The notes: a model not told the origin generated them from the sequence alone. Positions 23,331 to 35,340 are shown, numbered from the stretch's first letter. The stretch: 64,000 nt of DNA from Gentiana macrophylla (GCA_026214975.1 JAOBSW010000381.1:17963-81962); one strand, 5' to 3'. A program made the numbers and translations.

Positions 23331-24680
23331 TCCTTCGCACAACAAGACGTGCTGACACCTGTTTGGCTATTCGCCCTACTTGGTGAGACAAAATCTGCAC
23401 TAAAGCTTCTTGGTTTGTCAGTCTTGCATAAATATTTTTGCAATTTTGCGTGAAATTTGCACTAAGCTCGCTCATGGACTTAATAAGTTGATTGACCGTA
23501 TCGGTCACGGTTGAGCTCATCTTGTCCATAGCTTCTTCCCAACAACCGGACCTAGTTGATTGAGGCATGAAACCACAAGTTTGCTTTGGTCTCTCACCAT
23601 CATTAATATCACCGTATCTGAAACCGGAATGGTCATGAGAACCCGGGCGATATCCTCCCCCTTAAGTATTTCCTTGCCTTCTTAAGTAATTCACGTCCTC
23701 AGTGTTGGTTGCTTCTACTCCTTGAACTTTTTCCACTTTAGCGATGTGATATTGCATCCCATTCATTCATCACTAACAGCTGGTATAAGATCTGTGGAGT
23801 GGTACCCTCTCGAAATCGCCTTCAGTTGACCATGCAGTCTCATCTTCAGGTGTTCCTTATTGACTTGTAGGTGCTATCTGCTCCAAATTTTCTACTACCT
23901 CATCAGGGGACAACAGTGCCAAACTCCCATTTCTTGACGCATCTACTCTTACCTTCTCACTTGGCCACAATCCATTGTAAAAACTTTGCATCCTCACTGG
24001 TAAATTGATGTCATGATGTGGGCATCACCGCTGTGCTTCCTTGAATATTTCGGAGGACTCCTCAAATGTTTCATTCGGTTTTTGCTTGAAATTCATGATT
24101 TATTGCCTCATTTGAAGTGACTTCCCAGGTGGACAGACTTATTCATGAATTTCTGCAAGACGTCGGTCCAAGTATCACTAGAACCTATTGCTAGAGACAA
24201 AAGACATTGCTTTGATTTATCCTTCAATGTGAAATGAAGCTTCTTCATCCTGATATTGTCCTCTGATACTCCTGCTGGCCTTACTGTGTTGATTATCTCT
24301 AAAAAGTTGGTGACATTGCACTTCGATCTACATTTGTCATTCCGTGAAAGGTAGTGTAATTAGTCACCATTTGAATCACAATTGGCTTCGAATGATAGAT
24401 CTCAGCTGCATTCACTGGATAAACAATCGCTATTACAAAATGTTCAATCGTTGGCCGGGCATAGCTCTGTAGTGTTCTTTTAACTGCAACTGCTCTATTT
24501 CTTACTCTATTTGCACCATTTTCTCCATTCAATCCATTTTCCATTGCTGCCATAGTCTCGTCAGGGTCTTCCAAATGTGACATTTCCCCATATCTGTCCT
24601 TCTCACTTTGATCTCCCTTATGCGAGCTCACGTCATCCGTCATCATTTCAGTCTTTCCTCGAGCTTCCTTTAGCTTCTTC
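23331..24680 (-). pseudogene. gag: Athila/Tat-type gag, minus strand
   Basis: Capsid protein of a Ty3 retroelement, read right to left. The N-terminal part (24646-24299) ends with a YARPTIEHF motif, an isoleucine-rich stretch and NYTTFHGMTN, the hallmark start of Athila/Tat gag. The middle (about 24190-23950) retains the layout of the retrotrans_gag domain in broken frames. The C-terminal part (23568-23350) has TNQEALVQILSHQVGRIAKQ, the usual coiled segment before the knuckle. Stops and frameshifts occur throughout. No pol follows on the left, where the LTR fragment begins. Confidence 0.72.
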
Positions 24681-25534
24681 TTTGCGAAATTTTCAATCTC
24701 ATATATACATGATCACACCGTAATTAGGACTATAAACTACACCATTATTTACCCCAAAATATGCTCAATCGATTAAAGATAGTTTGATTATGGTATGGAA
24801 TATATGTTGATTTCTTAGTGCTTGTTCCTTGGTTATAAATTCTGCATCTATACATTTATCCTGCAAATATGGTACTGTTATTTCTTGTTTTCCATGATTT
24901 TCAGGTGTGCCTTATTCAGGAGCTGAGAGGATGGATCCGAGCTATTAAAAACATTGAGGCAAGATGTTCAAGTCCATGGAAGAGTCTGCTGAGCCCACAA
25001 AAGCAGAAGTTAGGCCCGCAATCACGGAAGCTCTAGCCGTAGTTGTGGAACTTGGGGGACATGAAACAGAAGCTGCCGTGATTTGTTTTAAGTCGGTTAG
25101 GGTTTGGAGAACAAGGTCGGTTTACAAGATCTATTAATATCATGTATCAGTTTCATTATATGTGTGCAAAAAATTATCATACTCAAAGTATCAACTGATT
25201 TATGAAATAAAAAGTTCTTCAGTTTATTTTGAGTTTGTTTCTTCGGTTTTCTTCTCCAAGCCATCATCTAGTTTAAGTTGGTAGATCTAGATCTTCCATT
25301 AATAAAGGTATGAAGCTTGGAACATTCCTTTATGTTTTTATCATGGTAGACTCGACAGATTAACGTGATGTAATTAATCTGCATGTTTAAACAACCCTTA
25401 ATTTACCTGAATTAATCAGAAGAAAATGATAATATTCCAGAATTAGGAACCACACTCCTGCAATTGCGGCGGTCTTTACCGCAGTTGTGAGGCACCTTAG
25501 GTAACCCTAAATCTGGAGATTCGGCGTCAGCTAC
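24681..25534. repeat. Probable Athila/Tat LTR or leader remnant, no gene
   Basis: Non-coding. By position it should be the leader/LTR of the minus-strand gag, but I find no TGGCGCC primer site. Two clusters of GC-rich words (CGCAATCACGG, CCGTAGTTGTGG at 25015-25085; GCAATTGCGGCGG, ACCGCAGTTGTG at 25458-25490) resemble the motif arrays in the other Athila/Tat-like LTRs of this window. It ends exactly where the next copia LTR begins. Confidence 0.4.
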
Positions 25535-27326
25535 TGTTGGAAATAAAATGTATGTTTTGATGATGATTTATCCACTTATTCAGTTATTCATTTAAGCCTC
25601 ATTGATGAAGTTTCATAAGTCACTGTTATAGTGAAAAGAAAAAAGACATCTAGAATTAAATGTATATGATTTAATAGAGTCTGATATTTGTGTAAGTAAA
25701 ACAGACAAACACTATAATAGAATAGGCTTAAAACTGAGAAACTAAACTTTAGGAAACTCTTTGAGTTTACAAATGTTGAAGATAAGAAACCGACCTTAAA
25801 GAAGGAGAACCGAGTTCACACATGTACCCGAAGAAGGTATGTTTCTTTGAGGACATAAACTCAGTTGGTTTATCTAGAAGTTGAAGGCTGAGGACACAGA
25901 CTCAGTTATTGAAGATAAGAGAACAGAGGGTTCAAACTCAGTTTGTGAAGACAAAGCCAAGACTCTAAAGTTAGAATTCATGTAAGTCAGTGATGTCCTG
26001 AACTGACTTTATAGATCTTGTATGAAGCCCTAAGATACATAAGAACAATGATATCTTGAATGATATAAGTTTCTGTGGTGTACTTTGATCAAGCCAATAA
26101 AGATCAAATAAATACAGAGTACTAAGTTTTGAAGAAGATTAAAAACTCAGTTAATGCTCTTAAAACTGAAACACCCAGATATACCATTTGGAAACTGACA
26201 AACCCCAAAAGCTTAGTTTCAAGCTGAAGTCACTCAAAACTGAAGAAGAATTAGAACGTTAGGAAATGAGAAATTCGGTTGGTTAAGAAATGTCAGAAAG
26301 GACACTGACATTTAACAAACAATAGCAGGATCACCAATGGCTACAAGAATTCAAATTCAAACAAGATGAACGTTGGAAAAACCCCTAAAAGCATATCATT
26401 TTTACTTCAAGAAGAAGTGCGGAGTTCCAAGATTAAGGTCACTAAGGAAACATTCAAATAAAATTGAAAATAAATTAAAAGAACTCTTGTTTGCCATAAT
26501 GCAAGATCCAGATCAAGAAATCTTCAATGTGTTATTAAGCATTCAAAGAAAATATCAAGATCCACACATGAAGAAATCAGAGCTCATTGTGCAAATCATA
26601 TACACTCTGAAGAAGAAGAAGATCATATCACAATTTGAATCATAGTTATTGATTCAAGTCAACTTTGATTTTATCAAAGGTTTAGGCTGTGAAACACCAA
26701 GTAGTTGTGAAGGATAGTTGACATGCAGTCAGAAAGACTGTGTTTGTGATGAGCTGGTGAAGAGGCAATCCAACCCTTCAAGGACCAGTTGAGCAGACTT
26801 AGTGAAGTAGCAATTCAACCTAATAAGGACTAAGGCTCGAAGATTGTGAAGCTATGAATTAGTCAAGGACAATCAGTGTATAAATTTAGTTTGTGTCTTG
26901 TAACTGTAAACCTCAAGAAAATAGTGAATTTCCTCCAACATCACAGGAGAAGAGAGGATTTACAAGATTACACCTCCTGGAACCTCTATAATTTTTGCCT
27001 TATTCATTTATTTACTTTACGGATTTATTTACAGTATTTTACCATATATTTCATCAGATCACAAACTTAGCAAAAATCAGAAATAGAGTCAGCACTGCAT
27101 ATTTCTATACAAACTGATAACTGATGTTTTAATTAGAAGGCTTTAAAATATCCGCTGCCGGTTAACTCAGTTTGAGCACAAGTCGGTTTCACTTATACTC
27201 AGCTCAGTTATCTCAACTCCATACAAGTTTAAAACTGAACCTAATCTATTTTTAAGAATCCAGTTTTTGGTGACAAGTTTATTCACCCCCCTCTAAAATT
27301 GTGTCAGCCTTTTCAAGGGACCAACA
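25535..27326 (+). repeat. Complete 5' LTR of the second copia element
   Basis: 1,792 bp, beginning TGTTGG and ending CCAACA (perfect 6-bp inverted termini), immediately followed by a Met-type primer site. It contains the 'cctccaacatcacaggagaagag' block at about 26932 also seen in the LTRs at 5736-6637 and, inverted, 21417-23100. A short ORF at 26373-26645 (lysine-rich, no known domain) lies within it and is probably chance. The paired 3' LTR is not in the window. Confidence 0.88.
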
Positions 27327-27328
27327 AT

Positions 27329-27340
27329 TGGTATCGGAGC
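27329..27340 (+). other. Primer-binding site, initiator tRNA-Met type
   Basis: TGGTATCGGAGC, one base off the standard copia primer site TGGTATCAGAGC, 2 bases after the LTR. Confidence 0.9.
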
Positions 27341-27409
27341 GGGTCTTCATACCTGAAGAGATCAATTGTCGTGTAAATTGTATTTAAAAGAAATTTTCAA
27401 AACTGCATC

Positions 27410-28660
27410 ATGGATTCACAAAATCACTTTAGAAATTTGCTTAGCTGTTCATTTTTGAGATTTGATGAATACATAATAAATTGCAGGATCTTGTTGTTGA
27501 TACTTAAGATACACTAATTGAAACATTCATTGAAGATCCAGTTTTTACCAGTAGAAAGGAGAATGCTGAGATACTACCAATAAGCTTTGCAGCAGAAGAT
27601 CAAGATGAAGAAATCATACATTTTGGAACTGATCCAGTAAAGGACATTGCAGAATCAAGCAAGGGACAACAGATAATGGAATGTGAAGAAGCCAGAACTG
27701 AAAATTCATTATTCAAATACCATAAGGTAAATGCTTCTACATTCAACTATCACACTGCCATGAACAATCATAGAAAATCAGATTTCAATGAAAATTTAGA
27801 CATACTCATGAAGGAATAAGAGGAATTTCAAAAGAAATATGAGAATGTCAAAAAAGAAAAAGAATTATTGAAAGCTGAGGTTCTAGGATTTAATGCTGAA
27901 ATTGACCTTATCAAGACTAATAATAGAACTCAAGATGTTTGCTCTACTGATGATATAGCAGCAGTAATAAATATCACCGAATCATCAGTTGGTCCAAATT
28001 CTAAAGTTCACTTCAAACATAGAAAGCCATATCGTGACAGATCAGGCTTAGGGTTTGATAATCAACAGTGTTCTAAGACCGGACCAAGTTCAATTACACC
28101 TAAGTTTGTGGTTCACAAAAGTCTGAAGTCGGAAAAATGATGAAATTATTATAAATGATAAGAATTCAGCAAAGCCTTGATAAAAAGCCGACAAAACTAT
28201 AAGATCAGTTGGTGGTATTAAAAAAACTGACAGATCCTGCAAAAAAACTTATTAGGTTTAAAAAGGCATAGCGGATCCAAGATTAGTTAACAAAACATTA
28301 AAGTCCTATATACCAAGAAATGATTCCCATTCAAGGGATAATAGATTCAGGGGGAAAGGGAGACTCTTTCCCACTGATGAAGCATGGAATGTTCCTACAA
28401 CCACTGCTAGATCAACTCAGTTTCACAAAATACATAAGGATAAGACTGTTAAGCCCAGTAGAATTATGTGAAAATTGATAGATCTAACAATGATTCTTGA
28501 AAGTCAAAAAGTCAAGAAAGATATCTAAGAGAAATGAGCTAAATCCTTAATATGTTCAAAGCTCTCAAAGAGGAGATTAATTCAGCGAAAAAGAAACCAT
28601 CTTTACATGGTCCAAAGACTAACCAGAAAGGACCCAAATAGGTATGGGTACCAAAAAGAT
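27410..28660 (+). pseudogene. gag: Second copia: gag remnant
   Basis: A possible start (MDSQNHF) lies at 27410. The capsid core and knuckle are largely missing. Recognisable parts are a coiled, lysine/glutamate-rich stretch (27815-27920, YENVKKEKELLKAEV) and a basic region. The block GKGRLFPTDEAWNV at about 28345-28390 matches GKGRLYLSADDWNV in the first copia. Near 28640 the reading VWVPK is the usual lead-in to the protease, but the DSG protease, integrase, RT and RNase H are all absent. Many stops. Confidence 0.65.
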
Positions 28661-29001
28661 CTTAACTTCTCTAGCAGGAAGTATCAAAAGCTTACTCTTT
28701 CAAAAACTGAGTCATGAAGTCATATTTCACAACTGAGACAGTGAAATGGATATAGAAGATATAAACTGAATACTAACTCATGTTTGGATAACCTCAAAGC
28801 TGGATATTCACAGCTGGAGATACAGCGCATCAAGTGTATTTACTGATACTAGCTACGGTGGGCAGAAAAGTCGAAACCTACACAGATCTCAACCGTTCAT
28901 CTCCACTACTTACCACCTTTTCCGCATCTCAAAATGGGTTTTGATTTATGACAAGAGTTTAACCCACTCAAATTCTATCAACTGCTCATCTACCATCAAT
29001 C

Positions 29002-29009
29002 TATAAATA
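29002..29009 (+). promoter_or_regulatory. TATA-box candidate upstream of the extra ORF
   Basis: TATAAATA lies 119 bases upstream of the likely start at 29121, with a pyrimidine-rich region between. It could be an internal promoter for the extra ORF. Sequence evidence only. Confidence 0.35.
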
Positions 29010-29120
29010 CAAATTTTCTTCTTTCATCAAAATCATTACCACTCAGTTTTATTGCGCCCCCCACTTGAAGAATTTACTTCGTCTTCACTTTTTACAAAAA
29101 ATTCTACCATTCCAGAAATC

Positions 29121-30261
29121 ATGACCTACACAAGAAGTGAACCTAGATTGATCAAGTCACTTGATCAATACCTAGGAAAGCATGCAAATTCAAACCTTTC
29201 CATGAAGATTGTAGATAAAATTAGAAAAATTAATGGTCTTGAATGAATTTACAACATTGCTCTGGATAGTGTATGCTTCGAAAGCATAGGAGACTTCTAT
29301 GAGTATGGAACCATAGCTATAGAAGAAGATGTTTACACCTACACCACAGCAGTCAATCAAAAGGAAATTAAAGTTACTGAGAACCTTATAGAAGAAATCT
29401 TTGGTTTCAACATTTTTGGATACTCGTCTTTCATCAAGTTGAATAAAGAACAATGGGAAAAGTTATGGAAAGTAATTGCAAGCGACGCAAACACAAATGT
29501 GTCATTAACAGGGAAGCTTGGGTTTCCTAAACAAGAATTTTGCTACCTAACTCAAATGTTGGCCAAATGTGTCATTGTAAGTGCTGGAAACTTTAGTAGA
29601 GATATATTCTTGATCAACTGGTAGGATAAGTCACTTTAGAGAAACCAATGAAAAAGATAGATGTGAAGAATGGGAGATTCTATCACAAAAAGACACTTAC
29701 CTTGTTGGTACAAAGGATTCTCAATCACTTTGGAATTACCAAAAGAGAATCAATAGAAGTGTTGGAAGGAAAGATTGCAGTCAAAGAGGAGAAGACCAAG
29801 TCAAGCAAAGTGGAAGATTATGCTTCTGAAACTGAACCAAAGAAGAATAGAAAGAAAACCTCCAAAAAAAAGCTCTTACAGGAGATGAAGCAATGGAAGA
29901 TGTTCAAAAATTGAAAGAGAACATATGAAAACTGCAAGAAATTGTAGAAACCTGGATTTCTGAAACAATTGAGAAAACAAAGAAAACCTCACCAGTAAAG
30001 TCACTACTTTCAGACACTGAAATTTGGTCAGCAAAGAAAGCAAAAACTGATGAAGAAACCCTCACTAAACCTGAAGAAGTTGCTGTAACAAAGGAATCAG
30101 TTGCAGAACCCCAAGAAATTGTTTCCGAATTACCTGAAGCTGACACTCAGGGGGAACCAGTTCTAGAAACTTAATTGGTTGGAGAGGAAACTGAATGTGA
30201 CGATAAGGAAATCACACCAGAAATAGAAGGCATGCTCATATTGCTAGCTAAAACCAAGTAA
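29121..30261 (+). pseudogene. Extra (env-position) ORF of the second copia
   Basis: A broken reading that starts MTYTRSEPRLIKSL at 29121. It continues past stops at about 29244, 29622 and 29637 through VNQKEIKVTENLIEEIFGF, LTGKLGFPKQEFCYLTQMLAKCVI and ITLxLP-like stretches. It ends in a lysine/glutamate/proline-rich tail (29760-30261). The pattern (a globular 'putative plant transposon protein' domain plus a charged tail) is what I know from the additional ORF that lies between pol and the 3' LTR in Sirevirus-type copia elements. Function unknown. In this copy it directly follows gag because pol is deleted. No membrane segment is visible, so 'envelope' would be a misnomer. Confidence 0.5.
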
Positions 30262-30576
30262 ACCCCACAAAAATCTGGAATTGTGTAGGAGGTTTGCACG
30301 GCGAAGGTTGATTCCTTTTCCCTGACAATCGGCCGGAGTTGTCAGGCATGGCTAGTTCTCGTGGAGTGCGGTTGAAATCCATATGGTAAAACGGTGTTTG
30401 GGCGGTACTTGACTCATCGGCTCGGCCAAAGCTGGTGCTTGTAAATGAACCTGATATGTTTTCTTAATGCTTGTGCACTTCAATACTAAAAATTGATCGT
30501 TTCATTTGTTCAATCAATTAATAATTAAAAGACTTCCGCTGTTATTTTTAAAAGTTGATCAAGATATTTTTTATAA

Positions 30577-30635
<59 letters not shown>

Positions 30636-31080
30636 TAACACTTGCACACGTGGCTCATACACGCCTTTCTTTGACGCCTCGTTTTCTTTGTTTTCTTCGT
30701 CTCTTTTGTCTCTTGTATAAATATAAATACAGGTTAATGATCGCGGGGATTGAAGAGTATAGGCGTTGATATTGATCGAGTTCCGAGGAAATAGAAATTG
30801 ATGTTTTGGATGGTACCTTGAATTATTATAAAGAGCTATTGTAATTTTATGTGTTGTAATCTTTTAATAGAATTAATTAGTGATTTATGTAAAATTGATT
30901 TGTGGTAATATTGTAATGAAATTCATTATTGAAGTAATAGTAAATTTAATTTGTGGATTTAGTGAATAATCTTGGGTTTTCTAGTATTGTTATTGAAGTC
31001 GCAGCGAGAGCTTCGCAACCCCTCCTAGAATGACCCCAGTGGACCTAGGGGTCGGGAGTAGGGTATTAGTTACGGAAATT
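30262..31080. other. No gene seen; contains an (AT)n microsatellite
   Basis: About 0.8 kb between the second copia and the Tat element. The AT repeat is at 30585-30633. A small inverted repeat (GACCCC...GGGGTC) lies at about 31032-31054. No 3' LTR of the copia is found here. Confidence 0.5.
30585..30633. repeat. (TA)n microsatellite, about 24 units
   Basis: Uninterrupted alternating TA. Confidence 0.95.
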
Positions 31081-31495
31081 TGGCGTGGGGCGCTGCATGC
31101 ATTATTGTTATTCCGCATGTGGGATAATTATATATGGGCAGAATCCTCATTCATAAAGACTCCAATCTTGGCATTAAATACGTACATAATTATCTCTGAT
31201 TTTAGGGATTAAGTCGAGTATATCCTTTGGGAATAATTATTAATTATAATACTTGCTCAACAAGTAATAGGGGTGAGATATCGCCTCTATAAACAACCCT
31301 AAGGAACTACGGATGACTTGATTCCAATTCGACTATTGGATACGTAGGCAACTCTCAGAAATATTCCGAGAGCTCAGTCTAAACAAATAAAACAATTCGT
31401 CCTCTCTTGCACAAATTAGGATTTCTAGGGTTTTCGATCGTTATCACATAAGAGATTGACCCATATTGATTAACAAACAGTTTCCAGCATCATCA
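31081..31495 (+). repeat. 5' LTR of the Tat element
   Basis: About 415 bp, closely matching 43888-44300 (TGGCGTGGGGCGCTGC near the start; a shared GGGATAATTATATA block; end CAGCATCATCA). The upstream limit is uncertain, because weak similarity to the 3' copy continues about 13 bases further left (ATTAGTTACG). Confidence 0.8.
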
Positions 31496-31516
31496 ATTGA
31501 CGCTAGAAGGAGGGCC
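31496..31516 (+). other. Primer-binding-site candidate of the Tat element
   Basis: ATTGACGCTAGAAGGAGGGCC directly follows the LTR and resembles the TTGGCGCTAGAAGGAGGG primer site seen in several plant Ty3 elements. I do not assign the tRNA. Confidence 0.55.
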
Positions 31517-31560
31517 TTCTACTGATAATTGATCTAAAGAACTAGAACCCATGCAGAAGT

Positions 31561-33300
31561 TATGGCACCACCAAAGAACAATGCTAAGAAAAACGCAGAT
31601 CCGACTCAATAACGAGGAACTTCATCCACACAGGGAGATACTCAAGATGCAGCAGCCCAGAAAAGGGCGGATATTGCTGGAGATCAACTAGATCCAGTCC
31701 TACCGGACCCAACCAATCAGGCGTTGGTTGACGCCCTGAAAAATCTAGACAATACTACCATTAAGATTATTCTGGACGAGACCCGTAAAGGAAGGGATCC
31801 TCCAGAGAAGCCTGATACAAATCTTCAGCAATAGGCCCCTAATAAACCAGAGATCGTGGAATCAAGCACCCACACGGAGTACGGAGCTACACGTTACCCG
31901 AATGACACGGCTAAGGCCAAACTGGACACTCTGCTCAGAAGACAATCAGACGACCTGATCTGTGCGTCACCCTTCACTAAGCATATAGACAACTATCCCC
32001 ATCCAGCCAGGTTTAAGATTCCCAAGATCAATGCATATGATGGATCCAAGGACCCTTATGATCACATGCATCAGTTCATCTCACACATGAACTTGTACAA
32101 CGCATCAGACGAGATGAAGTGCAAAGCCTTCCACGCACTCCTAACAGGAAGGGCTAGAGAATGGTTCAACAAGATTCCTCCTAGATCGATCTCAGATTTT
32201 GGAACTTTGACCCGAAAATTCGTTCATGCCTTCATTGCGGCGCGACCATTCCAAAGAAATCAAACTCATTTGTTGATGTTAAAACAAAAACACGATGAGT
32301 CCGTACTACGCTTAATAGAGTGTTTCAATGAAGAGGCCGCACAAGTGCAGGACGCAGATGATAGGTTGCTGGTCGCCTCTTTTGTGGCAGGTCTGCGAGA
32401 GGATCGGTCTGAGCTCCTCCTCCAGCCACCGCAGGATGGCCAAGGTCTGGCGAAGAGGAGCTGCCCAGTTCGTCCACATTAGTTCTGGGGGCTGAGAGTG
32501 GGACGCTCTGTACATCCCCGCTGTTATTCCGCATGCGGGATAATTATATATGGACAGAATCCTCATTCATAAAGACTCCAATCTTGGCATTAAATACGTC
32601 CATAATTATCTCTGATTTTAGGGATTAAGTCGTGTATATCCTTAGGGAATAATTATTAATTATAATAATTCCTCAACAAGTAATAGGGGTGAGATATCGC
32701 CTATATAAACAACCCTAAGGAACTACGGATTACTTGATTCCAATTCAACTATTGGATTGGTAGGCAACTCACAAAAATATCTGGATGTTGCGTACAAATA
32801 TTGCCGAGGAGAAAAGCGAATAGACTCAAAAGAGATGGAAAAAGGTGAGAACAAGAGAAGTAAGCCCTGAGGATAGATCGGATAAGAAAAGAAAGTCAGT
32901 TTGGGATCGGGTAACTGCGCCTATATCTAATCGGCTTGGGAAGAAGGGAGCTCTGCAGGACAAAAACTTCATTCCGCTGAACAGGCCTCGTGAACAAGTC
33001 CTTGCGATCATGCAAAGAAAGGGCATAGCTAGGACCCCACCCCCGATGAGGGGACCCAGAGAAAACAGAAACCAAAGAAAGTATTGCAAGTATCATCAAG
33101 ATGTTGGGCATGACTCAGAACAGTGCAAAGACCTAATCCTGGACATTGATGCAGCGATAATGGAAGGAAAACTTGATGAGGTCGTAGATCGGTCTCAACA
33201 AGCCGAACCAAAGGGACGACGAGAATTTAAGCGCCAGAATAACAATGATAGAGAACAGCGAGACGAGCATCGGAGGAGCAGAGATCGTTCTCCAGACCCT
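31561..33300 (+). pseudogene. gag: Tat gag, interrupted by an LTR fragment
   Basis: Capsid and nucleocapsid protein. The start is MAPPKNNAKK at 31561, with stops at about 31609 and 31833. The retrotrans_gag core is clear at 32020-32390 (PARFKIPKINAYDGSKDPYDH; ALLTGRAREWFNKIP; LLVASFVAGLR). At about 32390 the frame runs into LTR-derived sequence, and gag resumes at about 32784 (AEEKR). The nucleocapsid motif CKYHQDVGHDSEQC at 33091-33132 has the C-x2-H-x4-GH-x4-C form typical of Tat. Roughly 30 residues between the two parts are lost. Confidence 0.85.
32390..32783 (+). repeat. Partial LTR of the same family inside gag
   Basis: 32390-32780 repeats the region just upstream of the 3' LTR (GATCGGT..GAGCTCCTCCTC; AGTTCGTCCACATTAGTT) followed by the first about 285 bp of the LTR (to GGCAACTCACAAAAATAT). 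It thus carries 3' UTR plus U3-side LTR, but not the LTR end or primer site. It replaces a piece of gag. Confidence 0.8.
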
Positions 33301-33379
33301 GAGGGTCACGCAGATAACCACCCTGTGAACATGATCAACATCAGGTCTACTGCTCCTACTTCCACGAACAAAAGGCAAA

Positions 33380-33880
33380 GGATGTCAGGAGAGGTAGTGT
33401 ATGGTCCGAGAGATTCACTACCCTTGGTAGTCAACAATGAAGGATTCGTGATAGAAGCAGTGATTAGCAAGAACAGGATAAAGAGAATATGTGTGGACAC
33501 TGGCAGTGCTGTAAATGTTCTCTACAATAACGTTTTCAGAGCGATGAAACTGAAGGACGCCGACCTAACTCCTGTTTCAACTCCCTTGTTTGGCTTCGCA
33601 GGACCTCCCGTTCATCCGTTGAGGGTGATCAAACTGTTCACCACTTTTGGAGAAGGAACCAGGGGCAGGACCCTAATGGTGGACTATGTGGTGGTAAAGG
33701 CACCATCGGCTTACAACGTAATCATATGAAGACTAGCCCTTATCGACCTCCGGGCTGTAATCTCACCAGCTTATGTTAGCATGAAAATTCCAACCGGGGA
33801 AGGATCGATAGAGATCAGAGGAGATGTGGAAACAGCCAGGAGCTGTTACACTACAACAGTAAGTGGGAAAATGGTCCAAC
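33380..33880 (+). pseudogene. Tat aspartic protease
   Basis: Polyprotein-processing protease. The catalytic motif DTGS lies at 33496-33507 within RICVDTGSAVNVLY, followed by the flap-like FGFAGPPVHPLRVI and by VDYVVVKAPSAYNVII. An in-frame stop at 33727 is followed by continuing homologous sequence (RLALIDLRAVISPAYVSMKIPT) up to about 33880, so only a point stop separates it from the linker. A poly-C run at about 34005-34025 breaks the frame before RT. Confidence 0.82.
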
Positions 33881-34059
33881 AAAGTCAGTATTGAAGAACT
33901 GATACCTGATGACGAAGAGAACTGGTCTTCTGAAGACCAGACACAGGTTGTTCGTTTATGGGACGAACAGGAGGATTCAACAGTTAGCATTGGGGCATGG
34001 ATTCTCCCCCCCTCCCCCCCCCCCCGCATAAAGAATCCTTGATGAAAATCTTAGGGGAA

Positions 34060-35340
34060 TTCTGAGACGTGTTCTCTTGGAGAGCAGAAGATATGCCAGG
34101 GCTGTCTCCCGACCTAGCAGTACATAAGTTGAAGATAGATCCGAGTAAGAAGCCTGTTCGGCAAAATAAAAGGCACTTCACCCCTGAGCGCATTGAGGCG
34201 ATCGAGCAAGAAGTAATAAAGCTATTGCAGGCAAACATAATCAAAGAAGTGATATATCCTAAATGGTTAGCTAACCCTGTACTGGTCAAGAAGCTAGATG
34301 GGAGCTGGAGGATGTGTGTGGATTTCACAGATCTGAATAAAGCATGTCCAAAGGATTGTTACGCCTTGCCCAAGATTGATCGTTTAGTAGACTCAACGGT
34401 GGGATATGAGGTGTTCGCATTCTTAGAAGCGTACAGGGGCTATCACCAGATCATGATGCATCCAGAAGATGCAGAAAAAGCGCTTTAAATGTGATTCGGA
34501 ACGTCTTTGCTATGTCACTATGCCTTTTGGACTAAAGAATGCAGGAGCAACATATCAGAGGGATATCAACACAATCTTTGCCGATCAGATAGGAAAGTGT
34601 ATGGAAGTGTACGTGGATGACCTCCTGATCAAGAGCAAGTATCTTGACCAATACTTAAACGATGTCTGAGAAGTTTTAGAGTTTTAAGGAAAACTCAGAT
34701 GAAACTCAACCCAAATCAGTGTACATTTGGAGTTAGATCAGGGAAGTTCCTGGGATACATGATATCCAGGGACGGAATCAGAGCAAACCCAGATAAGATC
34801 GATGCATTAAAAACTATGTCCCCACCATAAAAGCATAAAGGAGGTACAGCGTCTGACAGGACAAATAGCTGCCTTGAGTAGATTCTTATCAAGATCAGCG
34901 CAGCGTCCTTTACCCTTCTTTAAAATCTTGAGAAGAGCCGATTCATTTCGATTGGGATGATGAGTCGGGAAGCGCCAGCGAGCTAAAGATATACTGGCGA
35001 AGCGCCAACTTTGACCGCTCCTCGGGAAGGGAACCGTTGTTAAGTATACTTGGAAGTGTGTGAAGAAGCAGGCGCGATACTAATTAAAAACCAGAATGGG
35101 CAGCAGATACCAGTATTCTTTATGAGCAAAGCGCTCCACGGGCCAGAGGTCAGATATTCGAACGCGGAAAAATTAGCGTTGGCATTGGTGCATGCCTCAA
35201 GGAAGTTGAGACCTTACTTCCAGGCTCATCCCATTACCGTGATCACCGATCAACCACTGCGACAAATACTGGGACGACCTGAAACCTCAGGAAGGTTGGA
35301 GAAATGGGTCGTCGAGCTGGCAGAATATGACATTGATTTT
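34060..35340 (+). pseudogene. Tat reverse transcriptase and RNase H
   Basis: RT motifs in order: KPVRQNKRHFTPER (34150), GSWRMCVDFTDLNKACPKD (34300), FLEAYRGYHQI (34420; usual F-LDAYSGYHQI), MPFGLKNAGATYQR (34520) and catalytic YVDD at 34610-34621. A frameshift at about 34480 and another near 34670 break it. The connection region at 34680-35040 is heavily mutated. RNase H is open at 35050-35343 (FFMSKALHGPEVRYSNAEKLALALVHASRKLRPYF; then VVELAEYDIDF) and lacks an intact first catalytic block. Confidence 0.85.

Noticed and set aside
29121..30261. Viral envelope gene
   Set aside because: It sits at the env-like position but has no signal peptide, membrane segment or cysteine pattern; called an extra ORF of unknown function.
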